Virus record (IMG/VR): IMGVR_UViG_3300032242_000738
Coordinates: 1 to 64,000 of that record
DNA: 64,000 nt
DNA from: a virus
Strand: one strand, 5' to 3'
The number at the start of each line of letters is the position of its first letter. The stretch's first letter is position 1. Below the pieces are notes generated by a model. That model saw nothing but the letters and a program-made list of their open reading frames with translations, did no database searches and was not told the origin of the DNA. This document shows positions 15,208-22,715 of this stretch, piece after piece. The position numbers were made by a program, and so were the translations under genes.

Positions 15208-16182
15208 ATGTTTGATATTTTATCTATAATTCCCGGCAAAAAGAAAACAACAACTAGCGGATGGCATAGTTTTAATGCCATATGTTGTAGCCATTTAGGT
15301 CATAAACCCGATCGTAGAATGCGTGGTGGTATTAAGTTTGATGGACAAACTAATTGGTCAATGCATTGTTTCAACTGTGGGTATAAATGTAACTTTGTAT
15401 TAGGACGTAGTATCAGCTATAAAACTAAACAATTATTGTTATGGTGTGGTATTGATGATACACAAATAGGCAAGTGGAGTTTAGAAAGCCTACAACAAAA
15501 AGACTTATTAGATATTGTAATTCAAAAGAAAACTAAAATAAAAATTAAATTCAAAGATCATGAATTACCAGAAGGTATAATGCTTGATGGAAATAACCCA
15601 ACACACAAAGTGTACATTGATTATGTGCAAGCGAGGGGGATAAATTATAATGAGTATCCGTTCTTGATAACACCTAATCTACCCGGTCGTTATGCAAATA
15701 GAATAATCATCCCCTATACATATAAGAATAAAATCGTTGGTCACACCAGTAGATTCTTAGATAACAAAATACCTAAATATATTAATGAACAACAGCCTGG
15801 ATACGTGTTCAATATTGATATACAGAAACCTGAATGGCAGGTATGTATATTAACTGAAGGTATCTTTGATGCATTAAGCATTGATGGTATAGCAATTATG
15901 CATGATGACATAAGCAATGAACAAGCACAATTAATTGCATCATTAAATAAACAAATTATTGTTGTACCAGATAGAGATAAAACTGGGTTAAAGTTATGTG
16001 ATAGAGCTTTAGAGTTGGGCTATAGTGTTAGTTTACCTAATTGGGAACCGGGTATTAAGGACGTTAACGATGCTGTTGTGAGATATGGTAAGTTACCTAC
16101 ACTATTAAGTATCTTGCAAAATGCTACAATGAGTAAAATTAAAATAGAAATGCAGAGGAAGAAAATTGAGAAAACAATCTAA
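15208..16182 (+). CDS. 61: DNA primase gp61-like
   Basis: 324 residues. An N-terminal zinc-binding domain has CC..H at about residues 26-30 and HCFNCGYKC near 56. A TOPRIM core follows with LTEGIFDALSIDG and VVPDRDKTGLKL (acidic metal-binding residues intact), and DVNDAV near the end. It makes RNA primers with the gp41 helicase, whose gene overlaps its end by 17 bases. Length matches T4 gp61 (342). Confidence 0.88.
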   Translation: MFDILSIIPGKKKTTTSGWHSFNAICCSHLGHKPDRRMRGGIKFDGQTNWSMHCFNCGYKCNFVLGRSISYKTKQLLLWCGIDDTQIGKWSLESLQQKDLLDIVIQKKTKIKIKFKDHELPEGIMLDGNNPTHKVYIDYVQARGINYNEYPFLITPNLPGRYANRIIIPYTYKNKIVGHTSRFLDNKIPKYINEQQPGYVFNIDIQKPEWQVCILTEGIFDALSIDGIAIMHDDISNEQAQLIASLNKQIIVVPDRDKTGLKLCDRALELGYSVSLPNWEPGIKDVNDAVVRYGKLPTLLSILQNATMSKIKIEMQRKKIEKTI

Positions 16183-17605
16183 TAATAAAGAATATACCGT
16201 TGAAATGCAGAAGTTGTTTCTGCAAATGATGATTACCAACGCAGAACTTTATACTAGAGTTATGAACATTATGAACAGTGAAAACTTTGATAAGAGTTTA
16301 AGACCAGTTGCAGAATTGTTTAAAGAGCATACAACAAAGTATAGTGTACTGCCGGATAGCACACAAATTAAAGCAATTACTGGACAAGATATTGAAGTGA
16401 TACCTGAACTAGTACAAGGACATTATGATTGGTTCTTTGAGGAATTTGAAAGTTTTACTAGGCGACAGGAACTAGAACGCGCTATTCTTAAATCAGCCGA
16501 CTTACTAGAAAAGGGTGAGTTTGAACCTGTTGAGAAACTAATCAAGGATGCTGTACAAATCAGTTTACAGAAAGACATGGGTACAGACTATTTCTTAGAT
16601 CCAGCTGGTCGTATTAACAAATACTTCAATAGTGGTGGACAAGTAAGTACAGGTTGGCCCCAGCTTGACAAGATATTATATGGTGGCTTTAGTCGGGGTG
16701 AATTGAATATCTTTGCAGGTGGTAGTGGTTCAGGTAAGAGTTTAGTTATGATGAACATTGCATTGAATTGGTTGCAAACTGGGATGAGTGGTGTATATGT
16801 TACACTTGAATTGAGTGAAGAATTGACCAGTTTGCGTACAGATGCTATGTTAACTAATATGGGTACAAAAGACATTCGTAGAGATATTGGTTCAACTGAG
16901 CTTAAGGTTAAGATGGTTGGTAAGAAGTCAGGACAATATCGTGTTAAAGCATTACCCGCACAAAGCAATGTAAATGACATTCGTGCATATTTGAAAGAGG
17001 TACAGATACAAACAGGGATACGTATTGACTTTGTGATGATTGACTATTTGGATCTAGTTATGCCAGTTAGTGTTAAAGTTAATCCTAACGATCAATTTAT
17101 TAAAGACAAGTATGTTGCTGAAGAATTGCGTAATCTTGCAAAAGAGATGGGTATATTAATGGTAACAGCAAGTCAGTTGAATCGTACAGCGGTTGATGAA
17201 ATTGAGTTTGACCACAGTCATATTGCAGGTGGTATTAGTAAGATTAATACTGCTGATAATGTATTTGGTATCTTTACAAGTCGTAGTATGCGTGAACGTG
17301 GGAAGTATCAGATTCAATGTATGAAAAGTCGTAGTAGTACTGGTGTAGGACAGAAGATTGATTTAGATTATAATGTAGAAACTATGCGTATTAGTGATTC
17401 TGGTGGTGACGGTGAAGATAGTTATAGACCACAACCTAGTGCTACTGATATTATGAGTAAGTTAAAACCACAATCAGTATTACAATCTACAGAACCAATC
17501 ATTGACCAAACTACAGGAGAGATATTAGAACCTGAAAACAAGAAGGTTGTAGTAGATGTTCAGGGTTCAAAACTCAAAAGTTTACTTAATAGTTTAAAGA
17601 AATAA
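16166..17605 (+). CDS. 41: Replicative DNA helicase gp41 (DnaB-like)
   Basis: 479 residues (T4 gp41 475). The N-terminal helical domain spans ~1-140; the RecA-like motor follows with the Walker A GGSGSGKS near 185, MIDYLDLVMP (Walker B), TASQLNR and a DnaB-type arginine-finger region near FTSRSMRERGKY. It unwinds the fork 5' to 3' as a hexamer with the primase. It is translationally coupled to the primase. Confidence 0.92.
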   Translation: MRKQSNNKEYTVEMQKLFLQMMITNAELYTRVMNIMNSENFDKSLRPVAELFKEHTTKYSVLPDSTQIKAITGQDIEVIPELVQGHYDWFFEEFESFTRRQELERAILKSADLLEKGEFEPVEKLIKDAVQISLQKDMGTDYFLDPAGRINKYFNSGGQVSTGWPQLDKILYGGFSRGELNIFAGGSGSGKSLVMMNIALNWLQTGMSGVYVTLELSEELTSLRTDAMLTNMGTKDIRRDIGSTELKVKMVGKKSGQYRVKALPAQSNVNDIRAYLKEVQIQTGIRIDFVMIDYLDLVMPVSVKVNPNDQFIKDKYVAEELRNLAKEMGILMVTASQLNRTAVDEIEFDHSHIAGGISKINTADNVFGIFTSRSMRERGKYQIQCMKSRSSTGVGQKIDLDYNVETMRISDSGGDGEDSYRPQPSATDIMSKLKPQSVLQSTEPIIDQTTGEILEPENKKVVVDVQGSKLKSLLNSLKK

Positions 17606-17617
17606 AACCGTAATTTA

Positions 17618-17625
17618 GATAAATA
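17618..17625 (+). promoter_or_regulatory. Late-type promoter box GATAAATA
   Basis: GATAAATA 16 bases before the ATG at 17642, followed by AGGAAA as ribosome site. Confidence 0.6.
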
Positions 17626-17641
17626 CTATTAGGAAATCATT

Positions 17642-17896
17642 ATGCAAAAACAAACTCGCAGCCTTCTGCAGGAATTGGAAGCTATCGGCAATAATCGTGA
17701 TACAAGTCATGTTATTGAGAGTAGAGCCCACAACATTATTACCAGTGCTATAAATTTGCTAGAGATGATTAATAGGAATTATCCTAAAGAGCAAGCAGAG
17801 ATATTAGAGAGAAAATTGCTTGGTGCAATTAAATCACGTGATCAGGGTAAGTTTTCTAAATCTATAAAGAAGAACAGCGACAAAGAACAGTTATGA
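17642..17896 (+). CDS. Small helical hypothetical protein
   Basis: 84 residues, helical throughout (SRAHNIITSAINLLEMI, EQAEILERKLLGAIKSRDQGKF) with a lysine-rich end. Not recognised; similar small proteins are common near late genes of T4-type aquatic phages. It overlaps the next gene by four bases and shares its late promoter, so it may form a unit with the ligase-like protein. Confidence 0.65.
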   Translation: MQKQTRSLLQELEAIGNNRDTSHVIESRAHNIITSAINLLEMINRNYPKEQAEILERKLLGAIKSRDQGKFSKSIKKNSDKEQL

Positions 17897-19041
17897 ATTT
17901 ATCGGAAGCATTAGCCTTATTAAAATCTAAAATTGACAGTTTATCTATAAATGAAGATAAGGGTCATTTAGACCATCCAGAAGATTTAATCTTTTTAGGT
18001 GGAAGTGAGGGTGCTAATCGTGCCGTACAATCTATCGTTGCTACAGCTAAAAATCCAGCAACTGTTACAATTAAATGGGATGGATATCCTGCATTGATAT
18101 TTGGTCGTAATAGTTCAGGTAAGTTTAGTATTATGGACAAGCATATGTTCAATAAGAAAGATGGTACAGGACGTCAAGTATTCAGTCCAGAACAATTTGT
18201 ACAATATGACCAAGCACGTGGTGTAGAACGTGATAGTTTATGGCCTATTATTAATGAGATATGGCCTGGTTTAGAAAAAGCTAGTAAAGGTGCTAAAGGC
18301 TATTATTGGGGTGATTTGTTGTTCCATCAACCCTTAAAAGACCAAAATGGTAGTTATGTTTTTAAAGCTAATCCTAATGGCATTACTTATAAAGTAGATA
18401 GCAATAGTCCAATAGGACAACTGATAGGTGGAAAACGTGCTGGTATTGCAGTACATCAGTATATTGATCCTAATGCAATGACTACGGATGAAGCAACTAC
18501 ATTGAATGGAAATATAGGACAATTAAAGAATAATAGTGATGTAGCCATAGTTCCTAGTGCTATGCCAACAGCTCCTAAGCTTGCAGTAGATAATACATTA
18601 GTAAAAAATGCACAGAATGCTATAAAGAAATATGGTCCTGCAGTAGACCAATTGATGAATAGTGCACCTCAAGCACGTAATACGTTTAATCAATTGTTTA
18701 CTGTATATATTAACAAGAAGATTGTTGCAGGGGATTTGAACAATTTACTGGCTGGCTTTATGGATTTTGTACAGAATAGGCCAATGACTGATAGAATGAA
18801 AGCAAAGATAATTGAACATTTGCAAGCCAATGAAGCTGGACTAGTTGGTGCGTTTACTATCTGGAGTGAGATTTATAAACTAAAAATGTCATTGGTTAGT
18901 CAGCTTAATAAAGCCGCAGAAGTTAGTCCTGTTAAAGGATATTTACAAGATGGAACCGAGACACATGAAGGTTTTGTGGCAAATGGCTTAAAATTTGTGG
19001 ATAGAATGGGTTTCAGCCGTCAGAATTTAGCTGGAAGATAA
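17893..19041 (+). CDS. Nucleotidyltransferase/ligase-like protein (DUF6267-type)
   Basis: 382 residues. Residues 59-67 (TIKWDGYPA) match motif I of covalent nucleotidyltransferases (KxDG; K61 would carry the AMP). GYYWGDLLF near 138 sits where motif III is expected (with Asp in place of Glu), and HEGFV near 358 matches motif IV. The ending GFSRQNLAGR could replace motif V, but its lysine is not evident. I recall similar phage proteins filed as DUF6267. Expressed from a late promoter, so a role in DNA ends or virion assembly is possible. Enzymatic activity is inferred. Confidence 0.55.
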   Translation: MNLSEALALLKSKIDSLSINEDKGHLDHPEDLIFLGGSEGANRAVQSIVATAKNPATVTIKWDGYPALIFGRNSSGKFSIMDKHMFNKKDGTGRQVFSPEQFVQYDQARGVERDSLWPIINEIWPGLEKASKGAKGYYWGDLLFHQPLKDQNGSYVFKANPNGITYKVDSNSPIGQLIGGKRAGIAVHQYIDPNAMTTDEATTLNGNIGQLKNNSDVAIVPSAMPTAPKLAVDNTLVKNAQNAIKKYGPAVDQLMNSAPQARNTFNQLFTVYINKKIVAGDLNNLLAGFMDFVQNRPMTDRMKAKIIEHLQANEAGLVGAFTIWSEIYKLKMSLVSQLNKAAEVSPVKGYLQDGTETHEGFVANGLKFVDRMGFSRQNLAGR

Positions 19042-19070
19042 GCCCAAATCCTGGATTTTTTTGTGCCAGG

Positions 19071-19078
19071 CATAAATA
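19071..19078 (+). promoter_or_regulatory. Late-type promoter box CATAAATA
   Basis: CATAAATA followed seven bases later by a small stem-loop (GAGC 19085-19088 with GCTC 19094-19097) that would sit at the mRNA 5' end, then AAAGGA before the ATG at 19121. Confidence 0.6.
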
Positions 19079-19120
19079 ATAGTAGAGCTATATGCTCACA
19101 AAACTTAAAGGAATTTTAAA

Positions 19121-19510
19121 ATGGCACAATTTACAAGAACACATGGTGACTATCAACCAGTAATGAACTTTGACGCTCCAGCTTACACAGTTGGTGCAGT
19201 TAACGCAGTAACATCAGGCGCAACAGTACAACCACAAGGTCCTAAGTTAGATTACTTCACAGTAACCGCAGCTTCAGGTACAGGTTTCAGTACTACACAA
19301 GTTAACTTGATGGTTCAAACAATTCAGCAATTAGCTACAATCTATATCTATGAGTACACAGATGCATCTACAGATACATTTGCTTTTGCGGCTTATCCAA
19401 CAGGCGCATGGACAACTACAGCATTAGATACACAGATTCAAGCCGCTTTCACGGCAGCTAGTGTTGCTAACGTTGTTGTTTCATCAGCTACAGCTACATT
19501 CACAAACTAA
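19121..19510 (+). CDS. Virion structural protein, unknown
   Basis: 129 residues, rich in Ala, Thr, Val and Phe, almost without Lys/Arg after the first ten residues, as expected for a beta-rich virion protein. It has its own late promoter, a 5' stem-loop and a strong terminator, making it a single-gene late unit, probably highly expressed. The component (tail, decoration or fibre) is not recognised. Confidence 0.65.
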   Translation: MAQFTRTHGDYQPVMNFDAPAYTVGAVNAVTSGATVQPQGPKLDYFTVTAASGTGFSTTQVNLMVQTIQQLATIYIYEYTDASTDTFAFAAYPTGAWTTTALDTQIQAAFTAASVANVVVSSATATFTN

Positions 19511-19530
19511 TCTAATTAGTTTATAAAGGA

Positions 19531-19554
19531 CCCGAGAATTTCTCGGGTTTTTTT
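19531..19554 (+). terminator. Rho-independent terminator
   Basis: CCCGAGA (19531-19537) pairs with TCTCGGG (19541-19547) around ATT, followed by seven T. Confidence 0.93.
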
Positions 19555-19561
19555 ACGGATG

Positions 19562-19568
19562 TTAAATA
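19562..19568 (+). promoter_or_regulatory. Late-type promoter variant TTAAATA
   Basis: TTAAATA ends six bases before the ATG at 19575, which again predicts a leaderless late mRNA. It lies just behind the terminator. Confidence 0.45.
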
Positions 19569-19574
19569 GTGTAT

Positions 19575-20033
19575 ATGAGTTACATTATTACTTGCTATAC
19601 ACTATTTGATATCACACCGACTGGCGTAGTGAATAGAAACCGTCCTGTAGTTGATGAAGAAATCACTGCATGGCTATATAAAAGAAATACACAATGTAAT
19701 TTTGATACTGTATTACAAGCTATATCATTACGCAGTCAACCTGAAATAGTTAGAATGCCTGAAAAAACACAAATACGTTTTGATGATTTTACAGACTTTG
19801 GCTTTCTATTTGAACAAGTAGAAGATGAATTATACAGTTGCTGGTCATTTGACTTTGAAATACAACATGCTAGTGTGTTTCATGATGGGACTAATGAATT
19901 AGGATCATTATATAGTGATTGTGATACAGTTCCTATGATTAAAACTGATACGGTTTGGGATAAACTTCCTGCATTTTTAGATACAAGTGATGAACTTAAG
20001 AATATATATTTTAAGGTAGTAAAATATGGTTAA
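19575..20033 (+). CDS. Hypothetical protein
   Basis: 152 residues from the ATG at 19575 (GTG at 19569 is in frame but falls at the transcript start). It begins SYIITCYTLFDITPTGV and includes acidic stretches (FTDFGFLFEQVEDELYSCWSF). I recall similar proteins among conserved hypotheticals of T4-type aquatic phages. It overlaps the next gene by eight bases. No function is suggested by motifs. Confidence 0.68.
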   Translation: MSYIITCYTLFDITPTGVVNRNRPVVDEEITAWLYKRNTQCNFDTVLQAISLRSQPEIVRMPEKTQIRFDDFTDFGFLFEQVEDELYSCWSFDFEIQHASVFHDGTNELGSLYSDCDTVPMIKTDTVWDKLPAFLDTSDELKNIYFKVVKYG

Positions 20034-20505
20034 ACGAACCAATCCAGAAAAGCAGTTAGAAAAACTGATGAAAACTGATTTTGTAGGAAATTTAGAAGAT
20101 GTTATCATTTTTCAAAATCCCGACAATAGCTATGAGTTATTCAACACATATCATATTGATAAAAATAAAGATAATGAATATGTTGTAAAATTACATACAA
20201 CATTCACTACTCATAATTTTAACATACTTAAACATGCTGTGGCCTGGTGTACATTTGACAAAAGAAACATGATATCTCAAGCAAATAGAATATTAAAATT
20301 GGATAATTTATTAGCAGGATTGGATGTGGATATATCCATACATAGTAAAATCTTCAAAAATTCTAAAAATAGTGAGGATCGGTTGATCGTTCTAGCCAAA
20401 TTAAGTGAAGATAAACTGAAAAAACGACAGATTACACAAGAATTAAACATGTATATTAATGATTCTAAGAGATGGCAAAATAATAGATTTAACACAAAAC
20501 CTTAA
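20026..20505 (+). CDS. Hypothetical basic protein
   Basis: 159 residues, basic, with a helical N-terminus (NPEKQLEKLMKTDF), a beta-rich middle (NSYELFNTYHIDKN) and a lysine/asparagine-rich C-terminus. Conserved-hypothetical type; overlaps the preceding gene, with which it forms a two-gene late unit before the scaffold-like gene. Confidence 0.68.
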   Translation: MVKRTNPEKQLEKLMKTDFVGNLEDVIIFQNPDNSYELFNTYHIDKNKDNEYVVKLHTTFTTHNFNILKHAVAWCTFDKRNMISQANRILKLDNLLAGLDVDISIHSKIFKNSKNSEDRLIVLAKLSEDKLKKRQITQELNMYINDSKRWQNNRFNTKP

Positions 20506-20520
20506 CAATAATACAAAAAA

Positions 20521-20528
20521 GATAAATA
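20521..20528 (+). promoter_or_regulatory. Late-type promoter box GATAAATA
   Basis: GATAAATA 26 bases before the ATG at 20555, in the short gap between genes. Confidence 0.65.
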
Positions 20529-20554
20529 CTTTATATTAGTCTTGGAATATAACT

Positions 20555-21289
20555 ATGAAACTAACTGAATTTGACAACAAAAAAATATCAACTGCCGCTA
20601 AAGCGTTGAATGAACACTATTCTCTTCCGTTCAATACAAAGAGAATGACCGTTACGGAAACTAAGTCTATGCTTAGTAAAGTTCGTGGATTGATTAATGA
20701 AACTAAATCATCTGCTGAATTTTATCAAAGCCAGACTAGTCCATCATACATGAAACTAGTGTTTATGGAACAAGCATTAGCTGACCATTTTAGCTACTTA
20801 CAGTCACTACCTAAAACACGTATCGTTATTGAGAACGAAGAAGTTGAGAAGTCACAGGTTGTTCTTGCAGCCCAAGACATGGTAGACCAAGTACAGAAGA
20901 TGGTTGAAGAAGTATCTGATATGCTAGTAAAAGAATTACCAGCATTGACATCTGGTGTACAAAGCGAGATTGGTGTTAACGAAAGTGAATCTTTCAATCA
21001 ACAAGTTACTGAAGCATTAACTTCATTACAAGCCGCATTGACACAAAGTAAGGGAACATTGCAATCTGCATTGAACGGTATTACTGGTCAGGGTGGTGAC
21101 ATGATGGGTGGCAATACAGCAGATGATGCATTTGGTGATGACGGTGATGTATCTGCCGATTTAGATATGGACATGTCTGGTGATCTAGCCGGTGACGGTG
21201 AAGATGATTTCAGTGTTGATGATGACATTTCTGTTGAAGAACCAGAAGAAGAAGTTCCTGTAGCTGGTGCTGGCCGCGCAAAGAGATAA
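20555..21289 (+). CDS. Scaffold- or core-like late protein with acidic tail
   Basis: 244 residues. The N-terminal MKLTEFDNKK and AKALNEH resemble capsid-targeting and prohead-protease-like sites (LxE). The middle is a long helical region (residues ~85-175, QDMVDQVQKMVEEVSDMLVKELPAL) that may form a coiled coil, and the C-terminal 60 residues are strongly acidic (DDGDVSADLDMDMSGDLAGDGEDD). This composition fits a prohead core/scaffold protein. Its late promoter agrees. The precise T4 counterpart is not recognised. Confidence 0.5.
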   Translation: MKLTEFDNKKISTAAKALNEHYSLPFNTKRMTVTETKSMLSKVRGLINETKSSAEFYQSQTSPSYMKLVFMEQALADHFSYLQSLPKTRIVIENEEVEKSQVVLAAQDMVDQVQKMVEEVSDMLVKELPALTSGVQSEIGVNESESFNQQVTEALTSLQAALTQSKGTLQSALNGITGQGGDMMGGNTADDAFGDDGDVSADLDMDMSGDLAGDGEDDFSVDDDISVEEPEEEVPVAGAGRAKR

Positions 21290-21612
21290 TGCGTTTATTT
21301 GAACTATCTAATCCAAACCCACTATTAGTAAGATTAGTTGCTGTAACAAGTCAGTTAACTAGTGATATTGATAGTGGTGTTGAGCATTCGGATTGGACAG
21401 TTGATGAATTATTAAACTATTACAAAGATAATGATATCATATTAGCCAAAGATGATTTGTATGATATGATTAAAAAACCACCATTGAAGAATAAAATCTC
21501 AAACATTCAAGGTGATAAGGTTATATTTAAAGGGCAAGAAACACCAGTTGAGCCTGAAATAGATGATAGTAAAAAAGTTGTCAAGCAAATGGCACAAAAA
21601 GCAATGAAGTAA
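21289..21612 (+). CDS. Hypothetical late protein
   Basis: 107 residues, starting in the TAATG overlap with the upstream gene. MRLFELSNPNPLLVRLVAVTSQL leads to a charged region with DWTVDELLNYYKDNDI, an HTH- or SAM-like helical segment, and a lysine-rich end. No family is recognised. Likely translated with the scaffold-like gene. Confidence 0.65.
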   Translation: MRLFELSNPNPLLVRLVAVTSQLTSDIDSGVEHSDWTVDELLNYYKDNDIILAKDDLYDMIKKPPLKNKISNIQGDKVIFKGQETPVEPEIDDSKKVVKQMAQKAMK

Positions 21613-21613
21613 G

Positions 21614-21940
21614 ATGATTACGATCACCGAAAAAGCTTCCAATAAAATAAAACAAATAATAACAAAACGTGGTAAGGGTCTAGGAATACGAATAGGCGTC
21701 AAGACCACAGGTTGTAGTGGTTTGGCATATGTATTAGAATATGTTGATGAATATAGTTATGATGAATCTACCATAAATTATGCACAAGATACATTTATTG
21801 TGTTAGTGGATAAGAAGCATGATGTATATTTAAAGAACATGATTGTAGATTATGTGCGTAATGGACTAAATGAAGGTTTTGAGTTCAGCAACCCAAATGA
21901 ACGTGACCGATGTGGTTGCGGAGAGAGCTTTAGAGTTTAA
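21614..21940 (+). CDS. iscA: IscA/HesB-type iron-sulfur carrier
   Basis: 108 residues, the usual A-type carrier length. The three conserved cysteines are present: C34 in TTGCSGLAY and C100 and C102 in CGCGESF. A-type carriers hold and pass Fe-S clusters to apo-proteins. In phages this is an auxiliary metabolic gene; comparable copies are known from some aquatic phages. It follows the preceding gene by one base and so is in the late transcript. Host-derived origin is likely by family, but no composition shift is obvious. Confidence 0.88.
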   Translation: MITITEKASNKIKQIITKRGKGLGIRIGVKTTGCSGLAYVLEYVDEYSYDESTINYAQDTFIVLVDKKHDVYLKNMIVDYVRNGLNEGFEFSNPNERDRCGCGESFRV

Positions 21941-21949
21941 CCTAAATAC

Positions 21950-21978
21950 TTGTATTGTGTTATATAATATATTATAAT
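21950..21978 (+). promoter_or_regulatory. Promoter giving a leaderless mRNA for the exonuclease
   Basis: TTGTAT at 21950-21955, 17-base spacer, TATAAT at 21973-21978, ATG at 21985 six bases later. A CTAAATA late-type box (21942-21948) overlaps the -35 region. Confidence 0.65.
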
Positions 21979-21984
21979 AGCTAA

Positions 21985-22671
21985 ATGTACATTCCAAACA
22001 AATATAACTATGTCCCTATGAGCCGTGTAGAAATTGACGGCAAACGCAGATATGCTACACCAGATGGCGAAAAACTCCCTAGTGTTACAACTATTTTAGA
22101 TGCTACTAAAAGCGAAGAATCTAAGAAAGCATTACACGAATGGCGGAAACGTGTCGGTGTTCAGAAAGCACAAGAAATCACTACAGAAGCCGCAGGACGT
22201 GGAACACGTATGCACAAGTGGCTTGAGAACTATATTAAAACAGGAGAAACAGGTGAGCCCGGAAGCAATCCGTATAGCATCCAAAGCCATAAAATGGCAC
22301 AATCTATCATTAGTCAAGGTCTTGTCAAATGTAATGAATACTGGGGCACAGAAGTTCCCCTTTACTACCCTAAAGTATATGCCGGAACAACTGACTTGGT
22401 TGGCGTACATGATGGTATTCCTGCTATCATGGATCACAAACAGTCTAACAAACTAAAAAAGCGTGAGTGGATTGAAGATTACTTTGTTCAATTAGCCGCA
22501 TATGCTAATGCACACAATGAAGTACATGGTACGAATATCCGTAAAGGTGTTATTTTTATGTGTACAGCAGACAATGTATATCAGGAATTCATTATTGAAG
22601 GTAATGAATTTGATAGTTGGACTGATCGTTGGTTCAAGCGTGTTGAGAAGTATTACGAACAGTTCTTGTAA
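21985..22671 (+). CDS. MGME1/RecB-like PD-(D/E)XK exonuclease
   Basis: 228 residues. RGTRMHKWLE (72-81) with H77, TTDLVG (D137) and the core DHK (D150, K152), followed by a QLAAYANA helix motif near 170, form the Cas4/RecB-type nuclease signature also found in mitochondrial exonuclease MGME1. Such enzymes digest ssDNA ends and act in replication or recombination. The N-terminus (LPSVTTILDATKS) is typical of the phage members. All metal ligands are intact. Confidence 0.85.
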   Translation: MYIPNKYNYVPMSRVEIDGKRRYATPDGEKLPSVTTILDATKSEESKKALHEWRKRVGVQKAQEITTEAAGRGTRMHKWLENYIKTGETGEPGSNPYSIQSHKMAQSIISQGLVKCNEYWGTEVPLYYPKVYAGTTDLVGVHDGIPAIMDHKQSNKLKKREWIEDYFVQLAAYANAHNEVHGTNIRKGVIFMCTADNVYQEFIIEGNEFDSWTDRWFKRVEKYYEQFL

Positions 22672-22679
22672 GAAATAAT

Positions 22680-22687
22680 GATAAATA
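22680..22687 (+). promoter_or_regulatory. Late-type promoter box GATAAATA
   Basis: GATAAATA followed directly by AGTATAAATC; upstream of the fibre gene at 22716, which lacks a clear Shine-Dalgarno. Confidence 0.6.
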
Positions 22688-22715
22688 AGTATAAATCTAT
22701 TAAAGAATTATACTT

